A stretch of DNA of 64,000 nucleotides from Psilocybe azurescens (GCA_023853785.1 JAJIRX010000683.1:1-64000), one strand, 5' to 3'. Shown: positions 47,776-61,282, counted from the first letter of the stretch. Notes: a model not told the origin generated them from the letters alone. Numbers and translations are program-made.

Positions 47776-50734
47776 ATGGATCAACCCCTCAATCCTCTCG
47801 ATCCTCCTTCTCAGACCCGCCCTCCGCAACCCAAGGCCCCATACCTCTCTTCGATGCACATCTTCGCTATGTCACTGATTCGTATCTTTGTTTCTTCCAA
47901 GAACGGCGAGTCTCCTCACTCTATATGCTGCTATAATACTCATAAATTGGAAACGTCTATCTCCAGGAGACGTATTGAGGAAATATAGTTCGTGTATTTG
48001 TCCATCTTCGAACGACGATGTCTGATGACTATCTTCCAATAGTGTGGAGTCTCTTAGGAAACTACATCGTAAAGTTAAATCAATTGACGCATCATTGGAC
48101 GAAAGGGGTGGAGAGCTGAGTACTATTAGGGCTGCGTGGTCAGAAGTTGTTGAGAACGTTGATCGAGGTATGTTCTTTACGCGGTGCAAGCCTCACCAAC
48201 TTACTGATTTGACAACAGAGGCACAGACGCGGCAAGCGTTATGCGCGACATTGACTACAGATGTTATTATACCATTGACTTCATTGAAGGTGATTTCATA
48301 GTGTTTAATATGATTTCATTGCTTCATTGTTGTCACCATAACAGGAAACACAAGAGCGTACTCGGAAGAGGATAAAGGAAGACCTTAAAGACTCAGGGGC
48401 AGCGTACACCGAATATGCGGAAATGATGCTTCCTAAATTGAAGAGTCGGTATGCAAAGAAATATTCAGATGTTGAGGTTCATTTCTACTTCTTTTTGTCC
48501 CACCATATTGTTCAATACAATCTATAGGAACAAAAACGTGCTGCTTTAGCTGTACCAAATGCAGTTCCTCAGACTACGACGTCTCTTAGCCCGGACCAAT
48601 ACATCAATAATATGAAGTCGAATTCTGCAGTACCCTCTCGCCCCACAGTGACAGCGCCGCAACCTCTTCGAGCGCTTGATCGCCGTCCCTCCGGTAGCAC
48701 TCCAGGTGCAAGGAACCGCTCTCCGTCATCATCTACAGCATTTTCAGATCTGGCGCATCAAGGTATTTCTTGCTGACCCGTATGTTTAAGGAAGAGACTT
48801 ATTGTATAACCAGGCAAAAAGCAACTGAACCAACTCATTGGATTTTTGGACAAAGGTGGAGTTGGGAAAGATGGCCTTGGTGTCCGCGAAAATCAAGCAC
48901 TTCGCACAGTCCGTGCAAAACGGGAGGCAGATGAAGCTGGTAAACATGTCTATGCGCGTCTACGGACAATACTGACGTGTTGAACAAGATCGTGAGTATC
49001 GCAAGGGAGTGCACTGGCTTGAAACATTACGACTACGTCGCACCAAAATCTTGGAGAGTGGTGTAAGGTGCGATCTTTTACACCATTCCATTTAAGTGCT
49101 GAAATATGTGTTAGAGCCTCGAGATGTTCATCGAGGAGGCTTCAACGACGATGAAGACAGTCCTCGAGAAGTATGCGGACAATATGACGTAAGTCCCCAT
49201 CTGTAAGCGCCGCAATGCTCTTGAACATATCATATGACGCGTGAAGTGCTACAACCTCGACGCAAACTCAGCTTTCCTCTCACATGCGTGCAATTGTGGA
49301 TCGAATATCTCCAGAGAAAGATGTCGCCAAACTCAAAACCAATATACCACGTTCACTGGCCTCTGCTATACCAGACCCTATTTTATATGAACATGGCTTA
49401 GTCGGAGAATGCAATGACTTGATATTTGGCTTTAGTCTAGTTGACTATGCAACTGCCAAGGGCTTGCAAGAGGGAGACGTCCCGAAGATCATCAGAATAT
49501 GTATTGATGAGATTGATAAACGAGGCTTAGAAAGTGAGGGGATTTATCGAGTGCGTGCAACTTCCTGAGAATTCGCAGTTTTTACCAATGTTTTCTCTCT
49601 CTTAGGTCTCGGGTCGACATGCGATAGTTCAAGGTGTAAGACAGTTCCTTTGAATTAAGGAGGTCTACTAAACCGACGATTCACAGCTTCAACATGAAAT
49701 TGAAAAAGATGAATCTGCTTTTCAGTTTACTCCCAAAGATGATGTGTATGCTGTGTCTTCGTTACTGAAAGTGGGTCATATTTCCGAACAATATCCTCCT
49801 TTGTTGACTTGGTGCAGCTGTATCTGCGAGAATTACCAGAACCAGTATTTCGATTTTCTTTACAAGACCGTATACAACACACGGAAGACAGAGGTAAATG
49901 GTTGTTCATTTTAGTGCAGTCGTTTATGTGCTTATTTCGATTTATAGAAGAACACTTCTCCAATAATTTCATGCTTTTACGTTCGAAGATCCGCCGCCTA
50001 CCACCAGTACACCAAGCCACCTTGAAGTCTATAATTGAGCACCTCTCACGGGTTGTTGCCAGAAGCAGTAAGAATAAGATGGATGCTAAGAACCTGGCGA
50101 TTGTGTTTGGAGGGGTTATTTTTGGAGATGACGAAATGCCTAAAGGTGGCGACCTTTTGAGCGTACAAACCGTTAAGGTCATTGGCATCATTCATTCGCG
50201 TCTTGTAGTTCTTACTTATAGGAATGTTATGCATGCAGGATACAGTAATGGAGGACCTCATCTTAAACGCCTCTGTTCTCTACGAATCGGAGACTGGACC
50301 AAGCTCTCCACCTCTACCCCAACGCCTGTAGGCGAGCCTGTACCACGAGTGTCTTATGGTTCTAGGACTACCAAGATAGCAACTGTCCCTCCTGTCGACG
50401 TTTCCTCGTCTCCTCAAGATTTTACCCCGCGCCTACCGTCGCGGCCTAATAACAGCATACACCCCTCTTCACGGGCCAATCCCAGCTCCCCACCAAGCCA
50501 AGGGCCCCTCAGGAAAAGGCACTTCCCTCGACAGCACAACCTGATACGAATTTAGAAGAAATGTCTCCTCCTTCTCCGATAAAGAGACTTTCTAGATTGG
50601 AAATCAGCAGAGACACGGATGATAGGAATTCGATATATTTTCCGGCTCAAGACAGCCCGACAAGGTCACTGGAAACACTTCAGGATGCACTAATCGATTC
50701 TACCAGCGATATAATGGATACCCCACGACAGTGA
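47776..50734 (+). CDS. RGD1: F-BAR and RhoGAP domain protein (Rgd1-like)
   Basis: Membrane-curving Rho GTPase-activating protein, probably acting on polarised growth and cell-wall signalling. The start MDQPLNPLDPPSQTRPPQ leads to an F-BAR domain: IPLFDAHLRYVTDSYLCF, IDASLDERGGELSTI, ETQERTRKRIKEDLKDSG and MLPKLKSRYAKKYSD. A proline/serine linker is followed by the RhoGAP domain with its arginine finger in ESEGIYRVSGRHAIVQ, plus SSLLKLYLRELPEPVF and MDAKNLAIVFGGVIF. The tail is proline-rich. About nine introns split it. One C is missing in each of the runs 47837-47840, 50317-50320 and 50505-50508; corrected, the protein ends at 50734 (MDTPRQ). The gap to Pif1 is 113 bases. Confidence 0.88.
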
Positions 50735-50847
50735 AATAATGTAATACCCATTGATTGTGACGCACATTGTTATCCTTTTGTTGTATTCGTGTAGTTGTTA
50801 ATGGAAATTCTGGCCCTCCCACAATAAATGTAAGATAACTTTATTAT

Positions 50848-52910
50848 TTATTCTGACCGCGCGTCATCATCCGTTCCATCAGACAAGCCCCCGTCTCCAA
50901 GAGACGACCAGAATTTATGCCAGTCTATAACATCTTGATGAGCAAACACACTAAATATTCCCTATGATTAGCATGGCAAACGATTTGAAAAAGATACAAA
51001 ATGATCTCACAGAGATGGACGGAAGTTCTGTATCTCCAATCCCTCCATGGAGGTCGCTCGCGAAATGGCAACATAAGCTAAGGATTTGATTTGATGTTAA
51101 AAACCAAAGGCGATCAAGGGCTGCAACATACTCACCTTGCCCCTTTTCGAAGCTGTGACCGAGGTCAACTTTGACCCGCTCTAAGGTCTGTCCTTGAGAT
51201 TTATGGATCGACATTGCCCAAGCCAGGATCAATGGTACCTGCATCCTGCGAACTTCCACGTTACCGACAGGACCTTGAATAGTAAATTCTGCGGCGGGAA
51301 AAACAACCTCTTTCTCGTTAGTGAACCTCACAATGGGCCATAACTGTTGACGACTAAAAGTGTTATTAGCCAAGGGACGAAATTCCTTTGATACTGTTGG
51401 GGGTGAATATGACGAGTTGGAATGGCTTGCCAACTCGGCTATCGCTATATGTCGTTCTTGTGCATCCCGAATGTTTGTAAAGCCGACGACTTTACCTAAA
51501 CTCCCGTTAACAAGGACACCCTTTTCAACGTTCTAAAGCAAGCTAATGAATTAAGACGTTTGTAAATGTCGGGATTTACTTACTTGGATTAACATGACTT
51601 GGGCGCCAACCTGTTCATGTTCATCGTGTGTCAAATGTTTGCTAGACTTGGTATGGCTACTTTTTTTAGTAAAATTCGTACCTTAAGTGAGATCATTGAA
51701 GGAGATATCATTCGTTCCAGAAGTTTTTCTGCACCTTGTCTGGATATCGGTATCCCATGGATGTCATAACCTGCACTATCCATTGCAGGATATACAAGTG
51801 TAGGTTCTGGCAGGGCTTGTAACTTGAGTTTATTGTGGTTTTCTACGTCGTTTCGGAGTGGAAATCTGCACAATTCTTTTGAGTTACATTCTCCAAGCAG
51901 GCCGCAGCCAATGGAAAGCTTTACAGTTGACTTGGTTCGATTCCGTCAGGGTAAGTGAGAGGTCGCGATAATGACGATAGCTTCTGCTCGTCATGGTCGG
52001 TTAAGGTGCCATAACGCATGTTGGTCAGTATATCAATAAATGCTGTTTATGTCGTTAGAAGATCGCGAAAGACAAAGTTTTCGGACCAGTGCATACTGTT
52101 GTCTTTTTGTCGGAAAACTTTATTCAAAAAATAGGTCTAGAAATGCATTTCCGCCATGACTTCGCGTTGAAAGTAAAAACTACCGGCTTGACATTTTCAT
52201 GACTTTTATCTGGCACAGGGGGTAATTGAAAGAAATCCCCACAGAGAACAAGCTACAGTCAAACTGAATACAGTGCAATATTAACAACATGGCTTTCTGA
52301 CCTGTATTCCCCCGAAGGGTGCTGTTTTCTTTCTGACAAATCTCGCGATAAACTCCTGCTTACAGTCTCAATATTTGAATGGTTTCTAGCATTAATCCTT
52401 ATTTACGCACCAGCTTATCAAACAATTCGCCATCGAGCATAGAAACTAAAGTGTGTGATCAGGTTAAAAATCTTTCAGGAAGATAACGTTGGTGGCTGAC
52501 TTTCATCTATGATGAGAATCCTTGTCTGACACCAACGATTCCTCGACTTGGCATTTCTGTTGACCTTTTCTGCTAGATCTTCCTGCTTTCCTTTACCCAG
52601 CCCAAATCCAGCAAATGAGTGGATTGTCATACCGCCGATATTCAGACCGGCAACTCCTGTCGTGGCAGTTATGGCGACGTCAATGGACTTGTTCTCCATT
52701 GTTGAACGAAGTCGTTTAATGATCGAGCGTAGGAGGTAACTTTTGCCTGTGCCTGCATAAAGAATCACTGAGAGCTGCAAGATAACTACGAACCAACATG
52801 CTAAGTTACCCGCTGCTCCTGTAAAAAGACATTTTCCCCAAATCTATAAGATTTACGACCCTTTGTTGTTCGGCGGATAGGATAAAATGATCATCGTCAT
52901 ACGAGGCCAT
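50848..52910 (-). CDS. PIF1: Pif1-family 5'-3' DNA helicase
   Basis: Superfamily 1B helicase for telomere, mitochondrial DNA and G-quadruplex maintenance. The start MASYDDDHFILSAEQQRVV is the Q-motif region, then Walker A in NVFFTGAAGTGKSYLLRSI (completed across an intron), TATTGVAGLNIGGMTIHSFAG, and RILIIDE. The conserved C-terminal block is ILAWAMSIHKSQGQTLERVK, DLGHSFEKGQ, YVAISRATSMEGLEIQNF and SVFAHQDVIDWHKFW. About eleven exons. Two one-base gaps occur in exon 1 (a G-run and a T-run near 52829-52845). The protein is about 500 residues, small for the family. No Rep domain or transposon ends are associated with it, so I read it as the host gene. Confidence 0.88.
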
Positions 52911-54030
52911 GTTCAATTGGGTGCAGTTATGTCCGGTGCAGCTGTATTGTCCAAGAAGCAACTTTGAGCTCTCAATCTGCGTTCTTGCATTAAAAGTAGT
53001 GGTAGAGCGTTGGTAGAGTTAGAGTCAACGCGAATATACAAGGAACTTGTTTTCCTAAGAGAGAGAGACTTTGACAATATGCACGTATGAGTTTTATAGC
53101 AAACTCATTCTCCAGCCATTTGCAAGAGCGTCGAAGTTGAAAATAATGGAGCTTTAGCTGCTTAGCGCTTAGCTGTTAGTACTTGATTTGAAATTTTGAA
53201 GACGTAAGATAGGGCGCATGCACGATCCACAAACATCATGTGTTGTTACCTGAATGTGACACTTCGGTTTTCAGGGTAGGATTTAATCACAAATCAGTCC
53301 AGACATAGACTTGTATTTCCTTAGTGGCCTCTTAGTTTTGACATAACTTCAAAATAGGTTTGCGCAAAATTTATAGATCTAGGTTGTGGAAGACCCTACG
53401 CGAAGGGCCATTAAGAAAATACTGAGAATTGAGCGAATATCACGCAGTGTCATATGATGTTTGTGGATCGTTGCGGCCTGGCTTCCATCTTAGAAAAATC
53501 CACAGTCAGGCACAGCTGTTATTATTATTGAGAAACATGTTTTACGCGTTTTTAACAGCAACGGCCGATACAAGAGCGCATTTGGGACATGCCGCCGCGC
53601 CCAATATGAGAGTAACGTGACCACCTGTTTAGGGAAGTCAAAAAATGCATAAAGCTTTTTGGGATTTTTGGCCCAGGAATGCGTGGGAACAGCTCGCCAC
53701 AGGGATTTAAACTCAGATTTACGCGTCTTGTATAACGAGTTTCTTATACAGATCAGTCACGGGTCTACTTAGAACATACTAAAATAATTGCATCAACAGT
53801 AGTATAACTAAGTAAGGTATTGTATCCGAAGTCGATTCATCATTCCTTAATCTTTGCTAAGTATATTATGCTTAAGTTGCTTGATAAATATTAACTTATT
53901 TATCACTTAGCAGTATAATTTCCCACTCGTAGTTCCAGTTATGTAATTTATATACCAACCCCCTCGTCGGCAGACCCTCAGGTAGCAGTTCCTCCTTTTT
54001 CTTCCCGCCTAACACACAACTCGATTCCCG
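52911..54030. other. Large AT-rich intergenic region, no gene
   Basis: A 1.1-kb gap between the divergent Pif1 and Vac8 genes. The sequence is AT-rich with no supported reading frame, RNA gene or transposon end. A 17-base word (AGATCAGTCACGGGTCT) near 53755 also occurs near 42454. Pyrimidine-rich sequence with a TTATATACC element near 53950 probably belongs to the Vac8 promoter. Confidence 0.5.
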
Positions 54031-56424
54031 ATGGGAAATGTTGCAAGCTGCTGTGAATCGTGCTGTAAGCCCGAGCTATCCACACCTATTTAATGTTTAC
54101 TGACCATCATTATTAGTTCAAGGGCGCAGGTCGCAGTCGTACGAACCGTTACTCCTAGAAAACGAGCGTGAAGCTGTAGCAGATTTGCTTCAATACTTGG
54201 AAAGTATGTATTTACATTACTCAGTGCCCTTCATATCAGGTTCATGGCAGTTACATAGATCGAACCACTACCAATTTCTTCACTGGGTCTCCACTTACAG
54301 CTTTAACGACTCTTTCTTTCTCCGACAACGTAGACCTTCAAAGGAGTGCTGCTCTCGCGTTCGCAGAAATCACAGAAAAGGAAGTTCGTCCAGTGGGACG
54401 GGATACTTTGGATCCTATTCTCTTCTTGCTCAGTAGCCATGACACGGAAGTACAGCGGGCTGCAAGTGCTGCTCTAGGAAACCTCGCAGTCAACAGTGAG
54501 TTCCTTTGTTGATTACTTGAATTCCTCTAACATCTGAGGCTTTTAAGCGGACAATAAGCTACTGATCGTCAAACTGGGAGGATTGGAACCATTGATCCGT
54601 CAAATGCTCAGCCCTAATGTAGAAGTGCAATGCAATGCTGTTGGATGTGTCACGAATCTAGCAACTCACGGTCAGCTCTTTTGTTAAGATGAATGCTCTG
54701 AGTATTTCTGACTTATGATGGTAGATGACAACAAGACCAAAATTGCCAAGTCAGGTGCTCTTGTGCCTCTAACTCGTCTTGCACGCTCCAAGGACATGAG
54801 AGTACAGCGCAATGCTACAGGCGCGTTGCTGAATATGACACATTCAGGTTTGCTTATCGCTTGTACTTTTCGCCCATCTCTAACTTAAATCTTAATAGAT
54901 GAAAATAGGCAGCAACTCGTAAACGCAGGGGCAATTCCTGTTCTAGTGAGCCTTCTGAACTCTCCGGACACCGATGTACAATATTATTGTACGACCGCAT
55001 TAAGCAATATAGCGGTGGACGGTACGCTTCCCTCTCTTAGTAAACAAACATATCATTTAAACTTTTGATTCAGGTGCCAACAGGAAGAAGTTAGCCCAAA
55101 GCGAGCCCAAGCTTGTCACTAGTTTGGTGATGCTTATGGATAGTCCCAGCTTGAAGGTCCAGTGCCAAGCTGCATTGGCTTTGCGAAATCTTGCTAGTGA
55201 CGGTAAGTCTTCTTGCCCATTTATTTGCATGGTTACTTGATATATATTTCCTAATTCTAGAAAAATATCAATTGGAGATCGTGAAGGCCGACGGTCTCCA
55301 ATCCCTACTTCGTCTCCTTCAATCAACATACCTTCCCCTCATATTGTCCTCCGCCGCTTGTGTTCGCAACGTCTCTATCCACCCACAAAACGAATCCCCC
55401 ATCATTGAGTCTGGCTTTTACAGCCTTTGATCAATCTTTTGTCTTTCAAAGACAACGAAGAAGTTCAGTGCCATGCAATTTCTACCTTAAGAAATCTTGC
55501 TGCCAGTTCAGAGAAGAACAAAAGGCCATTGTCAAGGCGGGAGCAGTACAGTCGATTAAAGAGCTGGTTCTTGAGGTTCCTATCAATGTTCAAAGCGAAA
55601 TGACTGCATGTGTTGCAGTTCTTGCTTTGAGTGGTAAGTTCTTACTTAGTTTCCATCCCGAGCATCTGTTTAAGACCTGTTGCTCCAGATGAACTGAAGG
55701 GACAACTTCTCGAAATGGGGATCTGCGAGGTCCTAATCCCTCTGACAAACTCGCCAAGCTCCGAGGTCCAAGGCAATAGTGCAGCTGCCCTTGGTAATCT
55801 GTCATCAAAAGGTACTGCAAATTATGAGTTTGTTCCCTTCGACCTTGGTGCTCATACAGCGGCATAGATGGTCGTTCACCGACCGATGATTACTCGGCCT
55901 TCAACGAAGTATGGGACAAACCTGATGGTGGCATGCATAAATATTTGCATCGTTTCTTGACCAGTTCGGATGCCACCTTCCAACACATTGCTGTTTGGAC
56001 CATTGTCCAATTACTCGAATCTGGCGGTAAGTCATCTTCGTCTTTCTTGTTTACGATCTCCTGATATCTTTCATTTTAAGATCCTCAGCTCATTAGCAAT
56101 ATCCGAACTTCCAGTATTCTGATACCAAGTATCAGAAATTTGGCTACTTCCAGAGCACCTTCTGCTACCTCATCTGTTGGAACCCCTCGTTCACATCACT
56201 CGCGAGCTTCTTACCAGGATACAGAGACCAATGACGGTCAAGGCGAAATTCAACTCCTTTCTCGCAGGATCCTTGACTTTGTGGATATTGATATAGATGG
56301 GCTGGCTTCTACAAGCGTGCAAGGGTCTCATGTACAGCCGGGATCTTCATTGGGTAGTTCCAGCCAACATGAAGAACTTCGGCGAAGTGTGAGGGAAGCA
56401 TTTGCGCCAGGGTCGCAACGCTAA
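54031..56424 (+). CDS. VAC8: Vacuolar armadillo-repeat protein Vac8
   Basis: Lipid-anchored scaffold on the vacuole used in inheritance, fusion, nucleus-vacuole contact and autophagy. [13 protein letters not shown] gives the myristoylated Gly2 and a cluster of palmitoylation-type cysteines. Eleven or so armadillo repeats follow, e.g. [100 protein letters not shown] and [16 protein letters not shown]. The C-terminus has [15 protein letters not shown] and ends EAFAPGSQR. At least eight short introns fall between repeats. One T is missing in 55416-55419 and one A in 55520-55523. Complete and of usual length (about 620 residues). Confidence 0.95.
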
Positions 56425-56964
56425 ACTTTCATTTCGAGTCATTTTCACGGACGGACATTGCGCTAGACTTCTGTTGTATCTAGTTTTTTCTTCGCCTAGG
56501 GTCGATTAGGTCACTATCCATTCTTTCGTATATCTTTTTCTTGCGTCCGGATTGACTCTAATAGTTCAGTATATTTTATCCCCTTCAGCCATAGGTTTTT
56601 ATCATGTTTATGTAGGTTAAGTGTTTATCGTTTATCTGTGTGTGGTGCTGTGCATCATTCTGAAAGTGCACCCAGTCAAAGACCTGGACCTGATGTAAAG
56701 ACAATACGAGTTGTACAAAAATAAGTGCTGGGTTTGTGATGCCGCGCATCAGCCTCGTGGGTTTGCAATACGGTGCATTGGAGTAGCATGGAGTACGGTC
56801 TCAAGTCCGTACATCCTTCTCTCTTCTGCGATCTATTGTCCCTCTTCATTTCTACTAGGGCTGAGCCCACATCTATCTGATTCTCTTCTAGTGTTTTCCT
56901 CACTGTCAATTTTGTGGGGCCTTGTATACGACCCTGCAATCATCGCCATTCCTAGATCTTTCCA
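56425..56964. other. Intergenic spacer, nothing recognised
   Basis: A 540-base gap between Vac8 and the GH16 gene. The first part is AT-rich Vac8 3' sequence. Pyrimidine-rich tracts near 56810-56900 probably belong to the GH16 promoter. Confidence 0.45.
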
Positions 56965-58728
56965 ATGATTATGGTCATCAAACACTTGCTCATCGCAGCC
57001 CTGTTGATAGACGTATCTTTGGCATCCCAGACACTCGTTCCTGGAGTTCTCCGCAGTCTTCACCACAAAACTATTCGAAGAACACACAGCCTAGCATCGG
57101 ACCTTCGCGTCGCTTTCCGTGGTATTCTATTTCCCCGGGCAGAGACCAGCGACCACTTAGTATACTGTAAATCAGGAAACCAGGCTCCATTTGGCGGTGG
57201 AAGCGGTACAGGTGCTGGTGGTGGTACAGATGGTAATGATCAGACAACTGCTGGTGGGAGCACCCGGAACAGCGGGAGTGGAAGTAGTACTTCTCGCCGT
57301 CCATCATCAAGTATAAGCAGTACCAGAACTGGAACCAGTCCTTCACCCACCGTTTCAGCGTCTTCACTGTGGAAGTTAACTAACTCATACGTATGTCATT
57401 CTTCTGCGGAGATCCAAACTCTTCTGACAAACTTACAGCAAGGAACGAATTTCTTCGATGGCTGGGATTTTTTATTGGAGGAGATCCAACAAACGGTTAG
57501 TATTTTTAGTGTTCAAATCTTAATGGGCCTTACCCTTGCATCCTAGGGATTGTGGAATATATAGACCAGAATACTGCGGTACATACAATCTCTCTCTGTT
57601 CCTTTTGATCACTTCTCCAATTTCATAATTACTAGCGCTCCAGTGGTCTCCTGGAAGTAAACGATCAGGGAAATGCCGTAATGCGGGTTGAAACTACTGG
57701 CGTCGTCTCAGGCAATCGCAAAAGCATTCGTATCACCACGCAAGCTCAGTTCACCGGAGGATTGATTATTATGGATTCTGTGCATATGCCCACTGGCTGT
57801 GGGGTTTGGCCGTGAGTAACCTGTGCCATAATTGTTCTGTGGCTGTATATGTTTCTAATGCCTGGTAATTATGCTATTAGAGCGTTTTGGACCAATGGTA
57901 AGCGACAAAATGCAGTTTCTGTGGAACTCCTCCGCTAATCATTGGCAGGCCCAAATTGGCCTGCTGGCGGAGAAATCGATATCTTAGAAGGTGTCCATGA
58001 TTATACCAACAATCAGGCCACCATACATACCAGCGTCGGCTGCACTTTGGCGAGTACAAGCTCAAACACTCTTGCTATCACTGGAAGTGTTATTGCTGGA
58101 ACAGATTGTGCCGCCCTGACAACTGGCAACCAAGGTTGTGGTATTCGCGCCAGCACTAGCAACAGCTTTGGTCCTGGGTTCAACTCAAATAATGGCGGCG
58201 TGTATGCTAGTACGTGGAAAGGATTCCCCTCGTTTTTATCTTCTGTCTAATTCATGTACTAGTGAAATGGGATTCAAGCGGTATAGCAGTATGGTTCTTC
58301 CCCGCGGGACAGAACCTGCCGATATCACTGCAGAAGTGCCACAACCGGATAATTGGGGTGCCGCCCAGGCAAGATGGCCTGCTGCATCCTGCGATCCTTT
58401 CAAATTCTTCAATGACCACCAAGCCATATTTGATACGACACTGTGGTGCGTTCGCTCGTACAACTTCCATAAGAATATGTCTAACCTCGATCTTTAGCGG
58501 GGATTGGGCCGGCGCGGTGTGGAACACAGCTGGTATTCCTGGACAAGAGCAGAGTTGTGCCCAACGAACAGGTGTCTCAACGTGCGAGGCATTTGTGCGT
58601 GCAAACGGAGGAACGATGGCTAATGCTTGTAAGGATATCCTGTCTAAAACCACTCGTTTCGGTGTTGAACTTTTTTATTTGTAGACTGGGAAGTGAAAAG
58701 TGTGAAAGTTTATCAAATGAACAATTGA
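56965..58728 (+). CDS. Secreted glycoside hydrolase family 16 endo-beta-1,3(4)-glucanase
   Basis: Laminarinase-type enzyme that cleaves beta-1,3 or mixed beta-glucans of fungal or plant walls. It starts with a signal peptide (MIMVIKHLLIAALLIDVSLA). A Gly/Ser/Thr-rich linker follows (about 57180-57365), then the GH16 domain: LTNSYQGTNFFDGWDFF, QNTAVVSGSLLEVNDQGN and VHMPTGCGVWPAFWTNGPNW. The active-site motif is GGEIDILEGV, with the E-x-D-x-x-E triad intact. NNQATIHTSVGC, WFFPRGTEPADI, QARWPAASCDPF and VKSVKVYQMNN complete it. About seven introns. One T is missing in the run 57468-57473. The linker could allow wall attachment, though I see no GPI signal. Confidence 0.93.
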
Positions 58729-59020
58729 TCAGATATATACCGCACCGTTATCTGTAGAAGCTGCTATGCTTACATCGAGCGCTACCTATGGATAGCTCCT
58801 GTGTGGGGTGGGATTTGTATTTATATCACCTATTATGTATATACGGATAATTTGTATATATATTCAATACACGCGGAGGATGTCAGCTTAACATGCACTT
58901 CATTGAAGGCGGATTTACTATTGTTCACGTGGGATGCTCGTTATACGAGAAATTTCTTCCGTGGTATGATATAGAAGACATGTGGATGTAAATGTTGAGG
59001 GTGAAAGTATTAGACAATGT

Positions 59021-60752
59021 CTACAAAATTTGCTGGAAAGATCCCTTGATTGCCGTTATGTTTCCCTGTCCACCTGTAGCCAGAGGAAATAAGAGAAATG
59101 TAAACAATGATAGTAACTGTTTATTATATACTTACCAATCGTCAGTAGTATCACTCTTCTTTGTGACGACAATGACATCTCCTTTGCGAAATGAGAGATC
59201 ACCCGGCTAGACACAGAAAGTTAGTGCCAGAAGATATGCGAGAAAGAGAGATAGCTTGAACCTCCGCAGCGTTAAAATCATATATAGCAATTGCACGGGC
59301 TACACCTTCATGTGGAGGTAGAGGTGTTGTTAATTCTATTCGAGGTTTGATATGTGTTATTGGCGCATTAAGCTGAGTTGTAGCTGAGGACAGGAAGGGG
59401 CTGCCGGAATCTGTTGCAGATCGGTGTGATAGCGACGTTGCCCGACGATGTAAAGAATCCATGGAGGGTACAGTAGTTGCCGACATACTAGGATAATAGG
59501 ATAAATTTACAGACCCTGGTGAATTGAATGGATCAGCATTAATTCGGTTTCCTCCATCCCAGGTCATATTCCGCGAATGAGTCTGAGTCTGTGGCGCCGA
59601 ATCACTGAAGTAAGAGCCACTGTTAGCATTCTCCGTCCCCCATGAAGCGGGTGGGAAACTAGGATTTTCGGGCTTTTTCTTTTTCGTAAAAATGAAGGTG
59701 ATCTGGAAGAAGATCTAGACACGGCATCAGGGCTCGATAAACCTCCAAAAGCATATGTTCCACCAGGCGTTCTGTCGACATCGTCATTTATCCACTCGCG
59801 ATTTCCAGGCATTCCTGTACACGCTTCCAGGGTTTTGATTAATGGCATTGCCCACAGTGGACGATCAACGGTGCCCCCAAGAAGAAGCCTGGCAGTTACA
59901 GGTGAATTGTAAGCCTGAAAATTGGCATCTTGACGTTCGACAATGACGGAGCCTTCGACAGATACGCCTCCAAAAAGACCGCGAGTTTTGGAATAGCTGT
60001 ACCTAGTGGGGATTGCAAACGATTAGTACGAAGCACAGTAATAAATCGAGGAACCGGAATCGCACATTGCGGCTACTTTGCCATTCGTACTTAAAGTTCC
60101 AGACGCTTCTCCGTTGCGCCCCAGTGGGCCCAATGCAAGACTCATGTTACCGCCTAGGGTCAAAGAACCAGCAGCCATGAAAGATCTCTGGGTGAATGAT
60201 CAAAGAGTTGTTAAAGAGAACTGTAATGTTAAAAGGCTTACTATGGCCTGAAAATAGGATACTGGAGATCAACTATGATGTCCATGACTCTCCGAATCAC
60301 TTACAGAACGAGAGTTGAGAACAACTAGAAAGTCAGTCATTTCTGCGCCTGCTTGGCCTCCAACTCCGAGCCCGGCAGTGCCTATTGCACTCGGAGCAGA
60401 CCATGCTAACGTATGCTTTAGTGTATTCGTGGAATATCACAAAGTATGGCTTACTTCCGTCGTCCAACCTGGCAATGACGACCCCGCTTCCAGCTCTAGC
60501 AGAGAAAACAAACCCGGCTTTGAATATGGTGAAAATGGCGAACCCTCTGGCTCTCTCGAGAATTTCTCGTGGAATGACGCCATCAAGCCCATTATTACCA
60601 CTAGTCACGAACGATTTGACTAGAACGAAGCGTGTAAATAGATGTCAGCGGCTATAGAAGCTTTCAGGAGTGGAAATTATGATATCACATATTTTGGCGG
60701 CCTTTTCGCATTCCTTTGGGAGGGGCTGCGGCAACGGGTTGGTAAGTTTCAT
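59021..60752 (-). CDS. YSC84: SYLF plus SH3 actin-patch protein (Ysc84/Lsb3 family)
   Basis: Endocytic actin-binding protein. The N-terminus MKLTNPLPQPLPKECEKAAK begins the SYLF lipid- and actin-binding domain, continuing VIPREILERARGFAIFTIFK, GFVFSARAGSGVVIARL, WSAPSAIGTAGLGVGGQAGA, MAAGSLTLGGNMSLALGPLG and SYSKTRGLFGGVSVEGSVI. A proline/serine linker follows, then one SH3 domain: AIAIYDFNAAEPGDLSF, KGDVIVVTKKSDTTDDWW and GIFPANFV at the C-terminus. The SH3 is split by two introns (near 59258-59208 and 59140-59081). Domain order and length fit Ysc84. The start is 530 bases from the divergent neighbour. Confidence 0.92.
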
Positions 60753-61282
60753 GAAAGATACGGACAAAGGACTTGGACGGCAGACGGACCCAAGGTTGAC
60801 CTATAGATAGTAGTAGACTGACTCGGTCACTCGGAGGACATGACATAAACTAGTTTAAGATTGCTTTAGTAATTCCATTTTCCAAAAAGAGTTTATTTTT
60901 ATTTTATCTTATCTCTATCTGAATTGAATGTCATGAGTTGACGCCCATGTCGGCATGTACTCAACTTGTGTAAGGGACAGGGACACCCCGCCCTGGGGCC
61001 ACTTCACCCAGCCTGCCTTAAGTATGGCCGCATTACACCATAATATCTCTCCTTGACTATCAACAAGTTCTGCCAAGTTGCATTGTGGGTTCCTTCGTCG
61101 GCGTCACGGCGCACCTATTCTTGAGCAAGCCAGCAGCTCATCGTCCGGACGTTCCGCAGACCATCCGTCAGCTCGCTTTAACCCTTTCATCAGCACAGCC
61201 TTCAGAAAGCAGGCCTTTACAAGCGGACGTAAGGCTCAAGTAGTTGCTTCACCAGCCTGTTTCTCTCTGGCAAACCGCCACT
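60753..61282. other. Divergent promoter region between Ysc84 and membrane-protein genes
   Basis: A 530-base gap. The half next to 61283 is GC-rich and has open frames without family features. I chose 61283 as the gene start because the next codons form a signal peptide in frame with the conserved domain. Confidence 0.4.

Noticed and set aside
47776..50734. Truncated RhoGAP with a stop near 50330
   Set aside because: The downstream frames keep the same Pro/Ser-rich composition and connect at C-runs, so the early stop is better explained by missing bases.
50848..52910. Helitron transposon
   Set aside because: Pif1-type helicases occur in Helitrons, but there is no Rep/HUH domain, no terminal TC/CTRR structure or hairpin, and the gene has host-like introns and size.
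53429..53620. Small open frame of 63 codons
   Set aside because: No homologous features, no splice context and composition like the surrounding spacer.
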